From: Streptomyces glomeratus
GTDB taxonomy: Bacteria; Actinomycetota; Actinomycetes; Streptomycetales; Streptomycetaceae
DNA: 64,000 nt
Direction of reading: 5' to 3'
Assembly: GCF_021462825.1 (NCBI RefSeq)
Contig: NZ_JAKEEB010000003.1
Coordinates: 362,483-426,482, forward strand
Of this stretch, positions 8,829 through 18,900 are shown piece after piece; the first letter of the stretch is position 1; every line of letters begins with the position of its first letter. The translations under genes and the position numbers were made by a program. The notes beneath the pieces were generated by a model. It did no database searches. It was given only the letters and a program-made list of their open reading frames with translations, and was not told the origin of the DNA.

Positions 8829-8849
8829 TTGCCGACAGTCTGTCGGTAA
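8829..8849. promoter_or_regulatory. 21-bp palindromic operator candidate upstream of heme oxygenase
   Basis: CCGACAG-T-CTGTCGG (8832-8846) is a perfect inverted repeat. With one mismatch it extends to 21 bases, adding TT on the left and AA on the right. Its size and odd-centred symmetry suit a TetR-family dimer. It ends 16 bases... before the heme oxygenase genomic start at 8813 reading on the minus strand, where binding would repress transcription. Confidence 0.6.
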
Positions 8850-8886
8850 GACCGTACCCAGGATGCCGGGGCCTCTCCATACGACG

Positions 8887-8914
8887 GAGCCCGCTCCATG
8901 GGCGGAGCGGGCTC
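8887..8914 (-). terminator. Hairpin downstream of map
   Basis: GAGCCCGCTCC-ATGGGC-GGAGCGGGCTC forms a perfect 11-bp stem with a 6-base loop, 27 bases after the map stop codon. There is no T-run, as usual for Streptomyces terminators. Confidence 0.8.
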
Positions 8915-8940
8915 GCAGACGCGGACGGAGCGTCGGGGGC

Positions 8941-9798
8941 CTACGGCAGGGTCAGAATCTCCGCGCCCGTGTCCGTGACGACCAGCGTGTGCTCGAACTG
9001 GGCCGTACGCTTGCGGTCCTTCGTGACGACCGTCCAGCCGTCGTCCCACATGTCGTACTCGTATGTGCCGAGGGTGAGCATCGGCTCGATGGTGAACGTC
9101 ATGCCGGGCTGCATGACCGTCGTCGCGTGCGGGCTGTCGTAGTGCGGGATGATCAGCCCGGAGTGGAACGACGAGTTGATCCCGTGCCCGGTGAAGTCCC
9201 GCACCACGCCATAACCGAACCGCTTGGCGTACGACTCGATGACCCGCCCGATGACGTTGACCTGCCGTCCCGGCCGGACGGCCTTGATCGCGCGGTCGAG
9301 GGACTCGCGGGTGCGCTCGACCAGCAGCCGGGACTCCTCGTCCACGTCGCCGACCAGGTACGTGGCGTTGTTGTCGCCGTGGACGCCGCCGATGTACGCC
9401 GTCACGTCCAGGTTGATGATGTCGCCGTCGCGCAGGACCGTGGAGTCCGGGATGCCGTGGCAGATGACCTCGTTGACCGAGGTGCACAGCGACTTGGGGA
9501 AGCCGCGGTAGCCGAGCGTCGACGGATAGGCGCCGTGGTCGCACATGTACTCGTGCGCGACCCGGTCCAGCTCGTCCGTGGTGACGCCCGGGGCGATCAG
9601 CTTCGCGGCCTCGGCCATCGCCCGGGCCGCGATCCGACCGGCGACGCGCATCGCCTCGATGGTCTCCGGGGTCTGCACCTCGGGCCCGGAGTACGGGGTC
9701 GGCGCGGGTTTGCCGACGTACTCGGGGCGCCGGATGTTTCCGGGCACGGAACGGGTGGGAGACAGCTCTCCTGGTACGAGCAGCGACTGGCCAGACAT
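8941..9798 (-). CDS. map: Methionine aminopeptidase type I
   Basis: A 285-residue type I methionine aminopeptidase that removes the initiator methionine from new proteins. All five metal ligands are visible in order: Asp in NLDVTAY, Asp in [10 protein letters not shown], His in FTGHGI, Glu in TIEPML and Glu in QFEHTLV. The first ~40 residues are an extension rich in prolines that occurs in one actinomycete MetAP type. The start at 9798 (MSGQSLL) is preferred over an in-frame ATG 25 codons upstream, which would overlap the divergent promoter. Streptomyces usually has more than one map gene. Confidence 0.95.
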   Translation of the reverse strand: MSGQSLLVPGELSPTRSVPGNIRRPEYVGKPAPTPYSGPEVQTPETIEAMRVAGRIAARAMAEAAKLIAPGVTTDELDRVAHEYMCDHGAYPSTLGYRGFPKSLCTSVNEVICHGIPDSTVLRDGDIINLDVTAYIGGVHGDNNATYLVGDVDEESRLLVERTRESLDRAIKAVRPGRQVNVIGRVIESYAKRFGYGVVRDFTGHGINSSFHSGLIIPHYDSPHATTVMQPGMTFTIEPMLTLGTYEYDMWDDGWTVVTKDRKRTAQFEHTLVVTDTGAEILTLP

Positions 9799-9859
9799 GC
9801 CAGCGAGTCTATCCAGCGCGTCTACGGGAACATGGGCCCTGGTGAAAGGAGCTCCTGCA

Positions 9860-10090
9860 ATGGCGCTGTTCAAGAAGCGGACGGTCGGGAAGCCCGGAGA
9901 GTGGTACTACTGCCTGGAGCACCGCAAGGTCGAGGAGGGCCCGGAGTGCCCGGCCAAGGACCGCTTCGGGCCGTACGCCTCCCGCGGGGAGGCCGAACAC
10001 GCGATGGAGATCGCGCGCGAGCGGAACGACGAGTGGGACACCGACCCCCGCTGGCACGACGCTCCCGCGGGCGAACGGGAGGACGACTGA
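9860..10090 (+). CDS. Small conserved acidic hypothetical protein (76 aa)
   Basis: A 76-residue protein beginning [18 protein letters not shown], conserved in style across Streptomyces but without a known function. It is rich in charged residues, has two cysteines (positions 18 and 30) that could bind metal or form a disulfide, and ends in an acidic tail. A clear ribosome binding site AAAGGAG lies 9 bases before the ATG. It is divergent from map with only 61 bases between the starts. Confidence 0.8.
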   Translation: MALFKKRTVGKPGEWYYCLEHRKVEEGPECPAKDRFGPYASRGEAEHAMEIARERNDEWDTDPRWHDAPAGEREDD

Positions 10091-10137
10091 GCGGGCGGGG
10101 CGGGCGGGCCGCTCCTCAGCCCGCCGTCCCCGCCCGC
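10091..10137. terminator. Bidirectional GC-rich hairpin between convergent genes
   Basis: A left arm of 19 bases (10091-10109) pairs with 10119-10137 except for a two-base internal mismatch, with a short loop between. It overlaps the end of the MFS gene on the minus strand and follows the small acidic gene directly, so it can terminate both. Confidence 0.7.
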
Positions 10138-11474
10138 CGCGCCCTCATACGACGGGCGTGTTCGTTGGTGCGGGCGTCGTAGTCCATCAGCGCCGGGAGG
10201 CACAGGGCCAGCAGGGCCACCGCGCCCGTGCACACCAGGCCGCCCGACCAGATCGACGTACGGACGCCCCGCCACGCCGCCATCCCGCCGGAGCGGACCT
10301 GGCCCAGCTGGGGGCCGACCGAGTACGACAGCAGCTCGATCCCGGCCAGGCGGCCCCGCAGCTCGTCGGGGATCGTCTGGTTCCACATCGCACCGCGGAA
10401 GATTCCGCTGATCATGTCGAAGCAGCCGCCGAGCGTGAGGAACAGCAGCACCAGCCAGACGTTCCGCACGACCCCCGCCGCCGCGACGGCCAGGCCCCAG
10501 CCCGCCGCCGCGAGGACCACCATCCGGCCGTGCCGGTGGATGCGTGATGTCCAGCCGCTGGTCAGCGACACGACCAGGGCTCCGGCCGGAATGCTCGCGT
10601 ACATCAGCCCGAGCGACCACGCGGCCCCCAGTTCGTCCGCGAGGAACGGCAGCACCGCCAGCGGCATCGCGAAGAGCATCGCGGCGATGTCGACGACGTA
10701 CGTGCCCAGCAGCTCCTTCCGGCTCCAGGCATACCGTGCGCCCTCCGCGATCGACCGCAGCGAGGGCCTCGCCGCCTCGCGCGACGCGGGGGAGGCGGCG
10801 AGTCCCACGACCAGCGTGACGGACACCGCGAAGGTCACCAGGTCGGCGGCGTACGCCCAGGCCAGGCCCGCATACGCCACCACCACACCCGCCAGCGCCG
10901 GGCCGGCGACCCCGCCGACCGTCCAGCGCAGGGAGTTGAGCGAGGCGGCGGCGGGCAGATGCTCGTGCGCGACGATGCGCGGCACGAGGGAGTCGAGGGC
11001 GGGGCGCTGGACCGAGGCGAGCGCCGAGGTCAGGGCTGCGACCAGGTACAGCGGCCAGACCCGGGGCTCGGGCAGCACCGCGTTCAGCAGCAGGGCGGCG
11101 CACAGCAGGCCCTGGCCGGCCTCCGTGTGGACGATCAGCTTGCGCTTGTCCAGGGCGTCCGCGAGCGCACCGCCGTACAGGCCGAAGACGATCAGAGGGA
11201 CGAGTTCCACGGCCCCGATCGCGCCGACGGCCGCCGTGGAGCCGGTGAGCTCCTTCAGCTGCACGGGCAGTGCCACGAAGGTCAGGAAGCTGCCGAAGTT
11301 GGTGATAAGCCCGGCCAGCCAGAGCCTGCGGAAGTCCGCCGAGGCCCGCCAGGGCGCGAGGTCGGGGAGCAGGGCGCGCGGCCGGGCGCCGGGTTCCGCG
11401 TCGGCGGGCGGGTCCGGGGCCGAGGTGGGGGTGTGCGAGGCAGCCGGCGGGCAGTGGGAGGTGTCTTCGGTCAC
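10116..11474 (-). CDS. MFS exporter, EntS/MFS_3 type
   Basis: A 452-residue major facilitator with about 12 membrane helices. It resembles the MFS_3 group that includes the enterobactin exporter EntS. The loop after helix 2 reads GGALADALDKRK, the expected MFS signature region. The first ~45 residues are a Pro/Ala-rich cytoplasmic leader. Substrate unknown; a siderophore or drug is possible for the group, but no biosynthetic genes adjoin it. Confidence 0.85.
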   Translation of the reverse strand: MTEDTSHCPPAASHTPTSAPDPPADAEPGARPRALLPDLAPWRASADFRRLWLAGLITNFGSFLTFVALPVQLKELTGSTAAVGAIGAVELVPLIVFGLYGGALADALDKRKLIVHTEAGQGLLCAALLLNAVLPEPRVWPLYLVAALTSALASVQRPALDSLVPRIVAHEHLPAAASLNSLRWTVGGVAGPALAGVVVAYAGLAWAYAADLVTFAVSVTLVVGLAASPASREAARPSLRSIAEGARYAWSRKELLGTYVVDIAAMLFAMPLAVLPFLADELGAAWSLGLMYASIPAGALVVSLTSGWTSRIHRHGRMVVLAAAGWGLAVAAAGVVRNVWLVLLFLTLGGCFDMISGIFRGAMWNQTIPDELRGRLAGIELLSYSVGPQLGQVRSGGMAAWRGVRTSIWSGGLVCTGAVALLALCLPALMDYDARTNEHARRMRARRAGTAG

Positions 11475-11527
11475 GGCGGGCCATGCTCAGCCGACCCGGC
11501 GCCCGGGACAACCGGTTTTCCGGGCGC

Positions 11528-12130
11528 TCACCAGCGTGTCGGCGGCGGTGACGTCAGCTGGTCGGCCAGGCGTGACAACCGGTCCCGGAAGCGACGGCGG
11601 CCCCGCGGAACCGGCAGCGCGTTCTCCCCGGCCGCCGCGCTCACCAGGTGCTGCACCGTGTCCAGGTCGAGGTCCGTGTCCACCGGCACGGTCAGCGCCT
11701 CGTGCGCCATGGCCACCAGCTCGCGGTCCCCGGACTCCAGCGCCAGCACCGTGGCCCCGGCCCGTCGCGCGTCATGGACCCGTTCCAGCAGCCCGTCCCC
11801 CGGCGCGGCGGGCGACACCACCAGCAGCGTCTCCCCACGCCGGGCCGCCGACAGCCGCCCGAGCCCCACCGCCAGATGCGCCGGATCCGACGGCCGCGCG
11901 GCGTGCCGGACCAGCGTCGGCGACAGCTCCGGCATACCCGACCAGGCCGCCTCGTCGACCAGGTGCGCGGCCAGGTGCCAGGGCTCGTACTCCTCCGTGC
12001 CGACCAGCAGCAGCCCGCCCCCGTGCGACACCACGGAACCGCGCAGGGTCCCCGCGAACCGCCGCGTGGCACCCAGCCACTCGGTCCCGGCGAGCACTTC
12101 CCGCAGCAACGCGACCCGTACGGCGTCCAT
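11528..12130 (-). CDS. SIS-like conserved protein of unknown function
   Basis: A 200-residue soluble protein conserved among streptomycetes. The region TLLVVSPAAPGDGLLERVHDARRAGATVLALES (positions ~100-132) has the alternating strand-helix pattern of a sugar isomerase (SIS) domain, with ligand loops less conserved. No catalytic residue can be named. It lies 53 bases upstream of the MFS exporter in the same direction, so the two may share a transcript. Confidence 0.65.
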   Translation of the reverse strand: MDAVRVALLREVLAGTEWLGATRRFAGTLRGSVVSHGGGLLLVGTEEYEPWHLAAHLVDEAAWSGMPELSPTLVRHAARPSDPAHLAVGLGRLSAARRGETLLVVSPAAPGDGLLERVHDARRAGATVLALESGDRELVAMAHEALTVPVDTDLDLDTVQHLVSAAAGENALPVPRGRRRFRDRLSRLADQLTSPPPTRW

Positions 12131-12264
12131 ACGAAGGCATCCTGCCGCAACCGGCCACTCGTGACCCGGAGTTCATCCCGAATTCGCCCCGACCGGGCAA
12201 AGAGCCGACCCAGGGTTCACAGGAGCCGTGTCCCGTACCGCAGCCGTTCCGCCCGAGGAGCCGC

Positions 12265-13458
12265 ATGACCGAGAACACCGGGGCAGTCGAGTCAGGCGAG
12301 GCCACCGAGACCCCCGAAGGGTCCGTTACCACCGAGGCCGTCGGGAGATCCGTGCCTTTCCGGGCGGGACGCGAAGGCCATGCCAGTTACCGGATCCCCG
12401 CCGTCGTGGCGACGCGAGCCGGTACCCTCCTCGCCTTCTGCGAGGGGCGGGTGGCCTCCGCCGCCGACCACGGGCACATCCACATCGTGCTCAGACGATC
12501 CCTGGACGGCGGCCGCACCTGGGGCCCGCTCCAGGTCGTCGCCCGCAACGGGAACGGCCTCGCCGGCAACCCCGCGCCGGTCGTCCTGGACACCGGCCGC
12601 ATCCTGCTCGTCCACGTCCGCGCGGCGGCGGGCGCGACGGAGGACGCCATCCTGCGCGGCAAGGTCAAGGCAGCCGACGCGCGCCGCGTCTGGGTGCAGC
12701 ACAGCGACGACGACGGGCTGACCTGGTCCGCCCCGCGCGAGATCACCGCACAGGTGAAGAAGCCGGGCTGGCGCTGGTACGCCACCACCCCCGGCCACGC
12801 CCTCCAGCTCAGCACCGGCCGCGTCCTCGTCCCCGGCAACCACACCCGCCCGCCCACCGGCACCGACACCGGCACCGAGGCCAAGTACAACAGCGGCCAC
12901 TGCCTCCTCAGCGACGACCGCGGCGAGAGCTGGTACCTCGGCTACCTGGACGAGAACACCGACGGCTACGTCAACGTCAACGAGACCACGGCGGCCGAAC
13001 TTCCCGACGGGCGCGTCTACTTCAACACCCGCAACGACTCCCGGTCCCCCGGCAACCGTGCCGACGCCCACTCCGCCGACGGCGGCCGCACCCTGGTGAA
13101 GCCCTTCCGCCCGCAGGCGGGCCTCGTCGCCCCCGTCTGCCAGGGCAGCGTCCTGCATCTGCGCGACCCCGACCTTCTTCTGTTCTCCGGCCCCGCGGAC
13201 CCCGCCTTCCGCGCCCTGATGACCGTGCGCGTCTCCGCCGACGCCGGCACCACCTGGCGGCCCGCGTACCCCCTCGACGGACTGCCCGCCGCGTACTCCG
13301 ACCTGGTCCGTGCCGACGCGGACACCGTCGGCCTGCTCTACGAGACGGGCGACTTCGGCGCCTACGAGACGATCACCTTCCGCCGGATCCCCGTGACCGC
13401 CCTCATCGGAGCGGCGGGCGGGACCGGAGCGCACGTAGAGTCGGCCCATGACCTCTAG
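12265..13458 (+). CDS. BNR-repeat exo-alpha-sialidase, no signal peptide
   Basis: A 397-residue six-bladed-propeller sialidase (GH33-like). The RIP motif YRIPAVV begins near residue 43, and Asp-box repeats S-x-D-x-G-x-T-W recur: SLDGGRTW, SDDDGLTW, SDDRGESW, SADGGRTL and SADAGTTW. Such enzymes release terminal sialic acids. Unusually for a Streptomyces glycosidase, the N-terminus (MTENTGAVESGEATET) has no signal peptide, so it would stay in the cytoplasm unless exported otherwise. The ATG at 12265 has GAGGAG just upstream. Its 3' end overlaps npdG by 11 bases. Confidence 0.85.
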   Translation: MTENTGAVESGEATETPEGSVTTEAVGRSVPFRAGREGHASYRIPAVVATRAGTLLAFCEGRVASAADHGHIHIVLRRSLDGGRTWGPLQVVARNGNGLAGNPAPVVLDTGRILLVHVRAAAGATEDAILRGKVKAADARRVWVQHSDDDGLTWSAPREITAQVKKPGWRWYATTPGHALQLSTGRVLVPGNHTRPPTGTDTGTEAKYNSGHCLLSDDRGESWYLGYLDENTDGYVNVNETTAAELPDGRVYFNTRNDSRSPGNRADAHSADGGRTLVKPFRPQAGLVAPVCQGSVLHLRDPDLLLFSGPADPAFRALMTVRVSADAGTTWRPAYPLDGLPAAYSDLVRADADTVGLLYETGDFGAYETITFRRIPVTALIGAAGGTGAHVESAHDL

Positions 13459-14152
13459 CGACAGTGCATCCAAGGCCCCCGCCAAGGACCCCTGGGATCT
13501 CCCCGACGTCTCCGGGCTCGTCGTCGGCGTGCTCGGCGGAACCGGGCCGCAGGGCAAGGGCCTCGCCTACCGGCTCGCCAGGGCCGGCCAGAAGGTGATC
13601 ATCGGCTCCCGTGTGACGGAGCGCGCCCAGGCCGCCGCCGAGCAGCTCGGCCACGGCATCGAGGGCGCCGACAACGCCGAGACCGCGCGCCGCAGCGACC
13701 TTGTGATCGTCGCCGTGCCGTGGGAGGGCCACGGCCCGCTCCTGGAGTCCCTGCGCGAGGAGCTGGCCGGCAAGCTCGTCGTCGACTGCGTCAACCCGCT
13801 CGGCTTCGACAAGAAGGGCGCCTACGCGCTCAAGCCCGAGGAGGGCAGCGCCGCCGAGCAGGCCGCGGCGCTGCTGCCGGACTCGCGGGTCACCGCAGCC
13901 TTCCACCATCTGTCCGCGGTCCTCCTCGAGGACCCCGGGATCGAGCAGATCGACACCGACGTCATGGTCCTCGGCGAGGAGCGCGCCGATGTCGAGATCG
14001 TGCAGGCGCTGGCCGGCCGCATCCCCGGCATGCGCGGCGTCTTCGCCGGGCGGCTGCGCAACGCCCACCAGGTCGAGGCTCTCGTGGCGAACCTGATCTC
14101 CGTCAACCGGCGGTACAAGGCGCACGCCGGGCTGAGGGTGACCGACGTCTAG
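13448..14152 (+). CDS. npdG: NADPH-dependent F420 reductase
   Basis: A 234-residue F420H2:NADP oxidoreductase (Fno/NpdG). The N-terminal dinucleotide fold shows VVGVLGGTGPQGKGLAYRLARAG near residue 25, followed by GSR, which sets NADP specificity. The C-terminal half AFHHLSAVLLEDP and ALVANLISVNRRYKAHAGLRVT forms the F420 side. It supplies reduced F420 to flavin/F420-dependent reductases. The overlap with the sialidase implies translational coupling, although their functions have no obvious link. Confidence 0.92.
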   Translation: MTSSDSASKAPAKDPWDLPDVSGLVVGVLGGTGPQGKGLAYRLARAGQKVIIGSRVTERAQAAAEQLGHGIEGADNAETARRSDLVIVAVPWEGHGPLLESLREELAGKLVVDCVNPLGFDKKGAYALKPEEGSAAEQAAALLPDSRVTAAFHHLSAVLLEDPGIEQIDTDVMVLGEERADVEIVQALAGRIPGMRGVFAGRLRNAHQVEALVANLISVNRRYKAHAGLRVTDV

Positions 14153-14247
14153 ACCGGCAGGGCCGACCGGGCCCCGACCGGGCCCCGGGCATGGGGGACA
14201 CTGGAGGCCGTACGACCACACCGTCCGTCCCTCAGGAGCCGACCCCC

Positions 14248-14430
14248 ATGCCCCGCCTCGCCTTCTACGCCCTCGCCGTGTGCGTCCTGTCCGTCGCCGC
14301 GGCCGTCGTCTCCTTCGTCCAGGGCAGCTGGCTGGGGATCGTCTGGGTGCTGCTCGCGGGAATCTCGTCGAACATGGCCTGGTACTACGTCCGCCGCAGC
14401 CGGGACCGGGGCCGGTCGGTCACCGGCTGA
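14248..14430 (+). CDS. Small two-helix membrane protein (60 aa)
   Basis: A 60-residue protein with two hydrophobic helices (about residues 4-24 and 27-45) and a basic end, YYVRRSRDRGRSVTG. AGGAG lies nine bases before the ATG. It is a conserved type of small Streptomyces membrane protein without known function. Its 3' end overlaps the end of the convergent M50 protease gene by 11 bases. Confidence 0.65.
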   Translation: MPRLAFYALAVCVLSVAAAVVSFVQGSWLGIVWVLLAGISSNMAWYYVRRSRDRGRSVTG

Positions 14431-15217
14431 CGCAGACGTCGGGCGTGGGCCGCCAGAAGCGGTACAGCTCCTGACCGCAGTAGCTGTGCAGGTCGTCGAT
14501 GCCCAGCGCGTTGAGCACGGAGTGGATCGCGTCGAAGAACGCGACGTTCACCGACGGCATCCACAGGATCGCGAACACGGCGAGCAGACCGAACGGCGCG
14601 AAGGGCTCCACCTGGCGCTTGACGTTGTACGACAGCCACGGCTCGATCACCCCGTAGCCGTCCAGGCCCGGCACCGGCAGGAAGTTCAGGATCGCGGCCG
14701 TGACCTGGAGCAGTGCCAGGAAGGCCAGGGCGAACCGGAAGTCGGCGGGCACCCCGTCCAGTGCGTGCAGCCAGAACGGGGCCGTGCACACCACCGCGAA
14801 CAGGACGTTCGTCAGCGGGCCCGCCGCCGAGATCAGGCTGTGCCGCCAGCGGCCCCGGATCCGGTCCCGCTCGATGAAGACCGCGCCGCCAGGCAGACCG
14901 ATCCCGCCCATGATCACGAAGAGCACCGGCAGCACGATGCTCAGCAGCGCGTGGGTGTACTTCAGCGGGTTGAGCGTGAGATAGCCCTTCGCGCCGATCG
15001 AGATGTCACCGCTGTGCAGGGCGGTGCGCGCGTGCGCGTACTCGTGCAGACACAGCGACACGATCCAGGCGGCCGTCACGAACAGGAACACGGCGACGCC
15101 CGGCTGTTCGGCGAAACCGGTCCAGGTGGCCCAGCCGGTGACCGCCGTCACGGCCAGCAGCCCGACGAAGACGGGGCTGATCCTCCGGTCGCTGCGCCGG
15201 GTGGCGGCGGTGGTCAT
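14420..15217 (-). CDS. M50 (site-2-protease-like) membrane metallopeptidase
   Basis: A 265-residue integral-membrane zinc metallopeptidase. The HExxH site reads LHEYAHA near residue 60 and the third ligand motif NFLPVPGLDGYG is near residue 182. About six membrane helices are present. Without a PDZ domain it falls in the short Rip-like group. Such proteases cut membrane-anchored regulators, but no anti-sigma factor is adjacent. The start at 15217 is chosen because the frame further upstream is the antisense of the next gene. Confidence 0.9.
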   Translation of the reverse strand: MTTAATRRSDRRISPVFVGLLAVTAVTGWATWTGFAEQPGVAVFLFVTAAWIVSLCLHEYAHARTALHSGDISIGAKGYLTLNPLKYTHALLSIVLPVLFVIMGGIGLPGGAVFIERDRIRGRWRHSLISAAGPLTNVLFAVVCTAPFWLHALDGVPADFRFALAFLALLQVTAAILNFLPVPGLDGYGVIEPWLSYNVKRQVEPFAPFGLLAVFAILWMPSVNVAFFDAIHSVLNALGIDDLHSYCGQELYRFWRPTPDVCVSR

Positions 15218-15318
15218 GGGGCTCCCTGGACTCTGCGTGTGCGGCGGACTGCCCGACCGTACCGGGCACACCCGGAAAACGTCTCGCCGTCGGGACCGAG
15301 TTCCGCAAAGGTGGGGGC

Positions 15319-15816
15319 GTGGGTATCTGGAAGGTGTTCTACGCGGACTGGCAGATGGAGTGCTGCGGCACACCGTTCTCGGTGGGCGAGGAAGTGAGCT
15401 GGCCGTTGCTGCTCGCGGACGCCGACGACGTGCTCGGCGGAGGCTGGGACGACGGGCTGAGCACCTTCCCCGGATCGGTGGTGGAGGCGACCGGCGAGCT
15501 CCGGATGGTGCGGGCGGTGGACGGGCTGGTTGCCGCCCTGTCCGGGGACGCCGCGGGGGCGGACGGCCGTTTCGGCGGTCTGCTCTGTGTCGAGCGTCAC
15601 AGCGATCTCCGGGCCGAGACGACCGGGCAGGTGCGCGCCATCCGGCTGGTGAACCAGACCTGGGCTCCGGTCTCGCCCGGCTCGCGCACGCATGTGCCCG
15701 TGCCCGGCGAGCGCTCGCTGGACGTCGTGTACCGCTGCCCGAAGTGGTTCGGCGAGGGACGGTCGGGCGTCCTCGTCGACCTCGATGTGCCCGGCGGGGC
15801 CCTGCAAGGCCCGTGA
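15319..15816 (+). CDS. Conserved hypothetical protein, DUF6578-like
   Basis: A 165-residue soluble protein starting MGIWKVFYADWQMECCGTPF. Streptomyces homologues annotated DUF6578 share this opening. Two adjacent cysteines at 15-16 and a C-terminal YRCPKWFGEG stretch are notable. No function is known. It is divergent from the M50 protease, with about 100 bases between the starts. Confidence 0.7.
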   Translation: MGIWKVFYADWQMECCGTPFSVGEEVSWPLLLADADDVLGGGWDDGLSTFPGSVVEATGELRMVRAVDGLVAALSGDAAGADGRFGGLLCVERHSDLRAETTGQVRAIRLVNQTWAPVSPGSRTHVPVPGERSLDVVYRCPKWFGEGRSGVLVDLDVPGGALQGP

Positions 15817-15920
15817 CCGGCCCGCCCCGACTCACGGTTTACCCGCCTTCCCGGCCTCACTCCGGGCGGGGGCCCATGAGCAGGGCGGTACTCCTCTCGC
15901 CACCGGAGACAATGGACCCC

Positions 15921-18900
15921 GTGCGCTATCGCATCCTCGGCACCACCCAGGCATTCTGCGCCGACGGCACGCCCGTCCCGATCGGCGGGGCACGGCTGCG
16001 TGCTCTGCTGACCGTGCTCGCCCTGCGGGCCGGCCGGCCGGTCCCCGTCGCCCTGCTCGTCGACGAGGTGTGGGACGGCGACCCGCCCGCCGACGCCACC
16101 GGCGCCCTGCAGGCGCTGGTCGGACGGCTGCGCCGGACGCTCGGGCCGGACGCGGTGGAGTCGGCGGACGGCGGCTACCGGCTGGCGGCGGCCCCGGACG
16201 ACGTCGACCTGCACCGCTTCGAGCGGCTCGTCGGCGAGGGTCTGCGCGCGCTGGCCGACGGCGACCCGGGGAAGGCGGCGGTCGTGCTCGACGACGCCCT
16301 CGCCCTGTGGCACGGGCCCGCCCTCGCCGACCTTCCGGACCGCGCCGCGGAGGGGGCCCGCTGGGAGACCCGCCGCCTCGACGCGCGGCGTGGCCGCCTG
16401 GCCGCCGCCCTCGGCCTCGGCGACGGGGAGCGGCATCTGCCCGAGCTGACCGCCCTGTGCGACCTGCATCCGTTCGACGAGTCCCTCCAGGCACTGCGGC
16501 TGCGCGCGCTGCGCGACGCGGGCCGTCCGGCCGAGGCCCTGGCCGCCTACGAGGACGTACGACAGCTGCTGGCGGACCGCCTCGGGTCCGATCCGGGGCC
16601 GGAACTGCGGGCGCTGCACGGGCAGTTGCTGCACGGACAGGCGGCGCGCGTCCCGGCACCCGTGCCGTCCGGCGCCCTGCCGCACGCCGACGCCCCGCAC
16701 GCCACGGTCCCGCACACGCCCGCCGCACCTCCCGGCGGCACGGGTCCCGTCCCCTCGTCGCGCCCCGGCAACCTCCGGGCCCGCCTCACCTCCTTCGTCG
16801 GGCGGGACACCGACATCGAGACCCTGCGCGGTGACCTCGCGGCCGCCCGGCTCGTGACCCTGCTCGGGCCCGGCGGCGCCGGGAAGACGCGGCTGTCCCA
16901 GGAGGCCGCCGAGGCCGTGGCGCGCGAGGCGCCGGACGGGGTGTGGCTGGCCGAGCTCGCGCCCCTCGACGACCCCGAGGCGGTGCCCGAGGCCGTGCTG
17001 ACCGCCGTGGGAGCCCGGGAGACCGTGCTGCGCGGCGCGGGCGCCGAGGAGATGCGCGTCGTCGCCGACCGGCACGACGACCCGCTCCTGCGGCTCGCCG
17101 AGCACTGTTCCCGTCGCCGCATGCTGCTCATCCTCGACAACTGCGAACACGTCGTGGACGCCGCCGCCCGCCTCGTCGACCATCTGCTGCGGCACTGCCC
17201 CGGGCTGACGGTCCTCGCCACCAGCCGTGAACCGCTCGGCGTACCGGGAGAGTTGCTGCGCCCGGTCGGACCGCTGCCGCAGCCGTACGCGCTGAAGCTG
17301 CTCGCCGACCGCGGCGCCGCCGCCCGGCCCGGCTTCCGTGTCGACGCCGACGAGGAGACCGCGGCGGCCGCCGCCGAGATCTGCCGCCGTCTGGACGGAC
17401 TGCCGCTCGCCATCGAACTGGCGGCGGCCCGGCTGCGGATGCTGTCGCCGCGCCAGATCGCGGACCGGCTCGACGACCGCTTCCGGCTGCTCACCTCCGG
17501 CAGCCGCACCCTGCTGCCCCGGCAGCAGACCCTGCGGGCCGTCGTCGACTGGTCCTGGGACCTCCTGGACGCGGACGAGCGCGCGGTGCTGCGCCGGCTG
17601 TCCGTCTTCTCCGGCGGCTGCGACCTGACCGCCGCCGAGGCCGTGTGCGGACCTGCCGCGCTGGAGGCGCTGGGCTCGCTCGTCGACAAGTCCCTCGTGG
17701 TGGCCGCCCCTTCGGGCGACGGACAGATGCGCTACCGGCTCCTGGAGACCGTCGCCGAGTACGCCGGCGAACGGCTGGACGAGTCGGGTGAACGGTCCGA
17801 CGCCGAGCGCGCGCACCTCACGTACTACCGCGAACTGGCCCGCACCACCGACCCGTTGCTGCGCTCGTCGGCCCAGCGCTCCGCGATGGAACGGCTGCAG
17901 GTGGAGTACGAGAACCTGCGCACCGCGCTGCGCCGTGCCGTCGCCGCGCACGACGAGCAGGAGGCGCTGTGTCTGCTGCTCTCGCTGTGCTGGTACTGGC
18001 AGATGCGGGATCTGCGCGCCGAGGGCCGTATCTGGTCCACCGCCGTCATGGCGCTCGGCCCCGATCCCTTCGTGCCGCCCGCGCGGCCGGTGCCCGATCT
18101 GCCCGAGCGGTGCACCGACAGCCCGCCGCCGATGCGCCCGGAGCTCCTCGAGGAGGCCCGCCGCGGCGCCCACCTCGTCCATTTCGCCTGCATGGACATG
18201 GAGTTCCAGGCGTGGGACACGCCGCAGGCCAGGGAGAAGCTGCGCGTCGTCAGCGAGACCTACCGTCCCGGCCAGCCGCAGACCTGCCGGGTGCCCGGTT
18301 CCCTGTGGTTCTTCGCGGTCCTGCTCAGCGCCGACCTGGACCGGATGCTCGCGGTCCTCGACGAGTCCGTGCGCACCTGCCGTGAACTCGGCTACACCTG
18401 GGAGCTGGCACAGACCCTCCAGGTGCGCGCCAACATGCTCGCCAACCGCAGCGACTGGGCGGGGGACGCGGCCCGGGACGCCGACGAGGCACTGGAGATC
18501 TTCCGCCGGCTCGGGGACGCCTGGGGCACGGCCGAGGCCCTGTCCGCCCGCGGCGAGGCCCGCGAACGGCGCGGCGACTGCCTGCCCGCCGCCGACGACT
18601 ACCGGGCCGCCCGGGAGTACGCCGAACAGCTCGGCGCCCGCACCCAGATGGCCGTGCTCGGAGCCCGTCTGGGCAGTGTGCTGCTGGAGGCCGGGCAGGG
18701 GGAACAGGGGGAGCGGCTGCTGCGCGAGGTCATCGAGGAAGTCCACGACACGACGAACGGCGCCAATCCGTTCGCCCGGCTCTCCCTGGCGTGGTGGCTC
18801 AGCCGCACCGGCCGGCTCCCCGAGGCACGCGAGCAAGTGCGCATCCTGCGCACAGAGTTCGGTGCCTTCACCTTTCCGGTCTTCGACGGCATCGTGCTCG

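Noticed and set aside
8814..8900. An iron box in front of the heme oxygenase gene
   Set aside because: I looked for TTAGGTTAGGCTCACCTAA-like sequence and found only the unrelated CCGACAG palindrome.
10228..12264. In-frame extension of the sialidase far upstream
   Set aside because: It is antisense to the MFS and SIS-like genes, and the ATG at 12265 has a good ribosome site directly before the conserved region.
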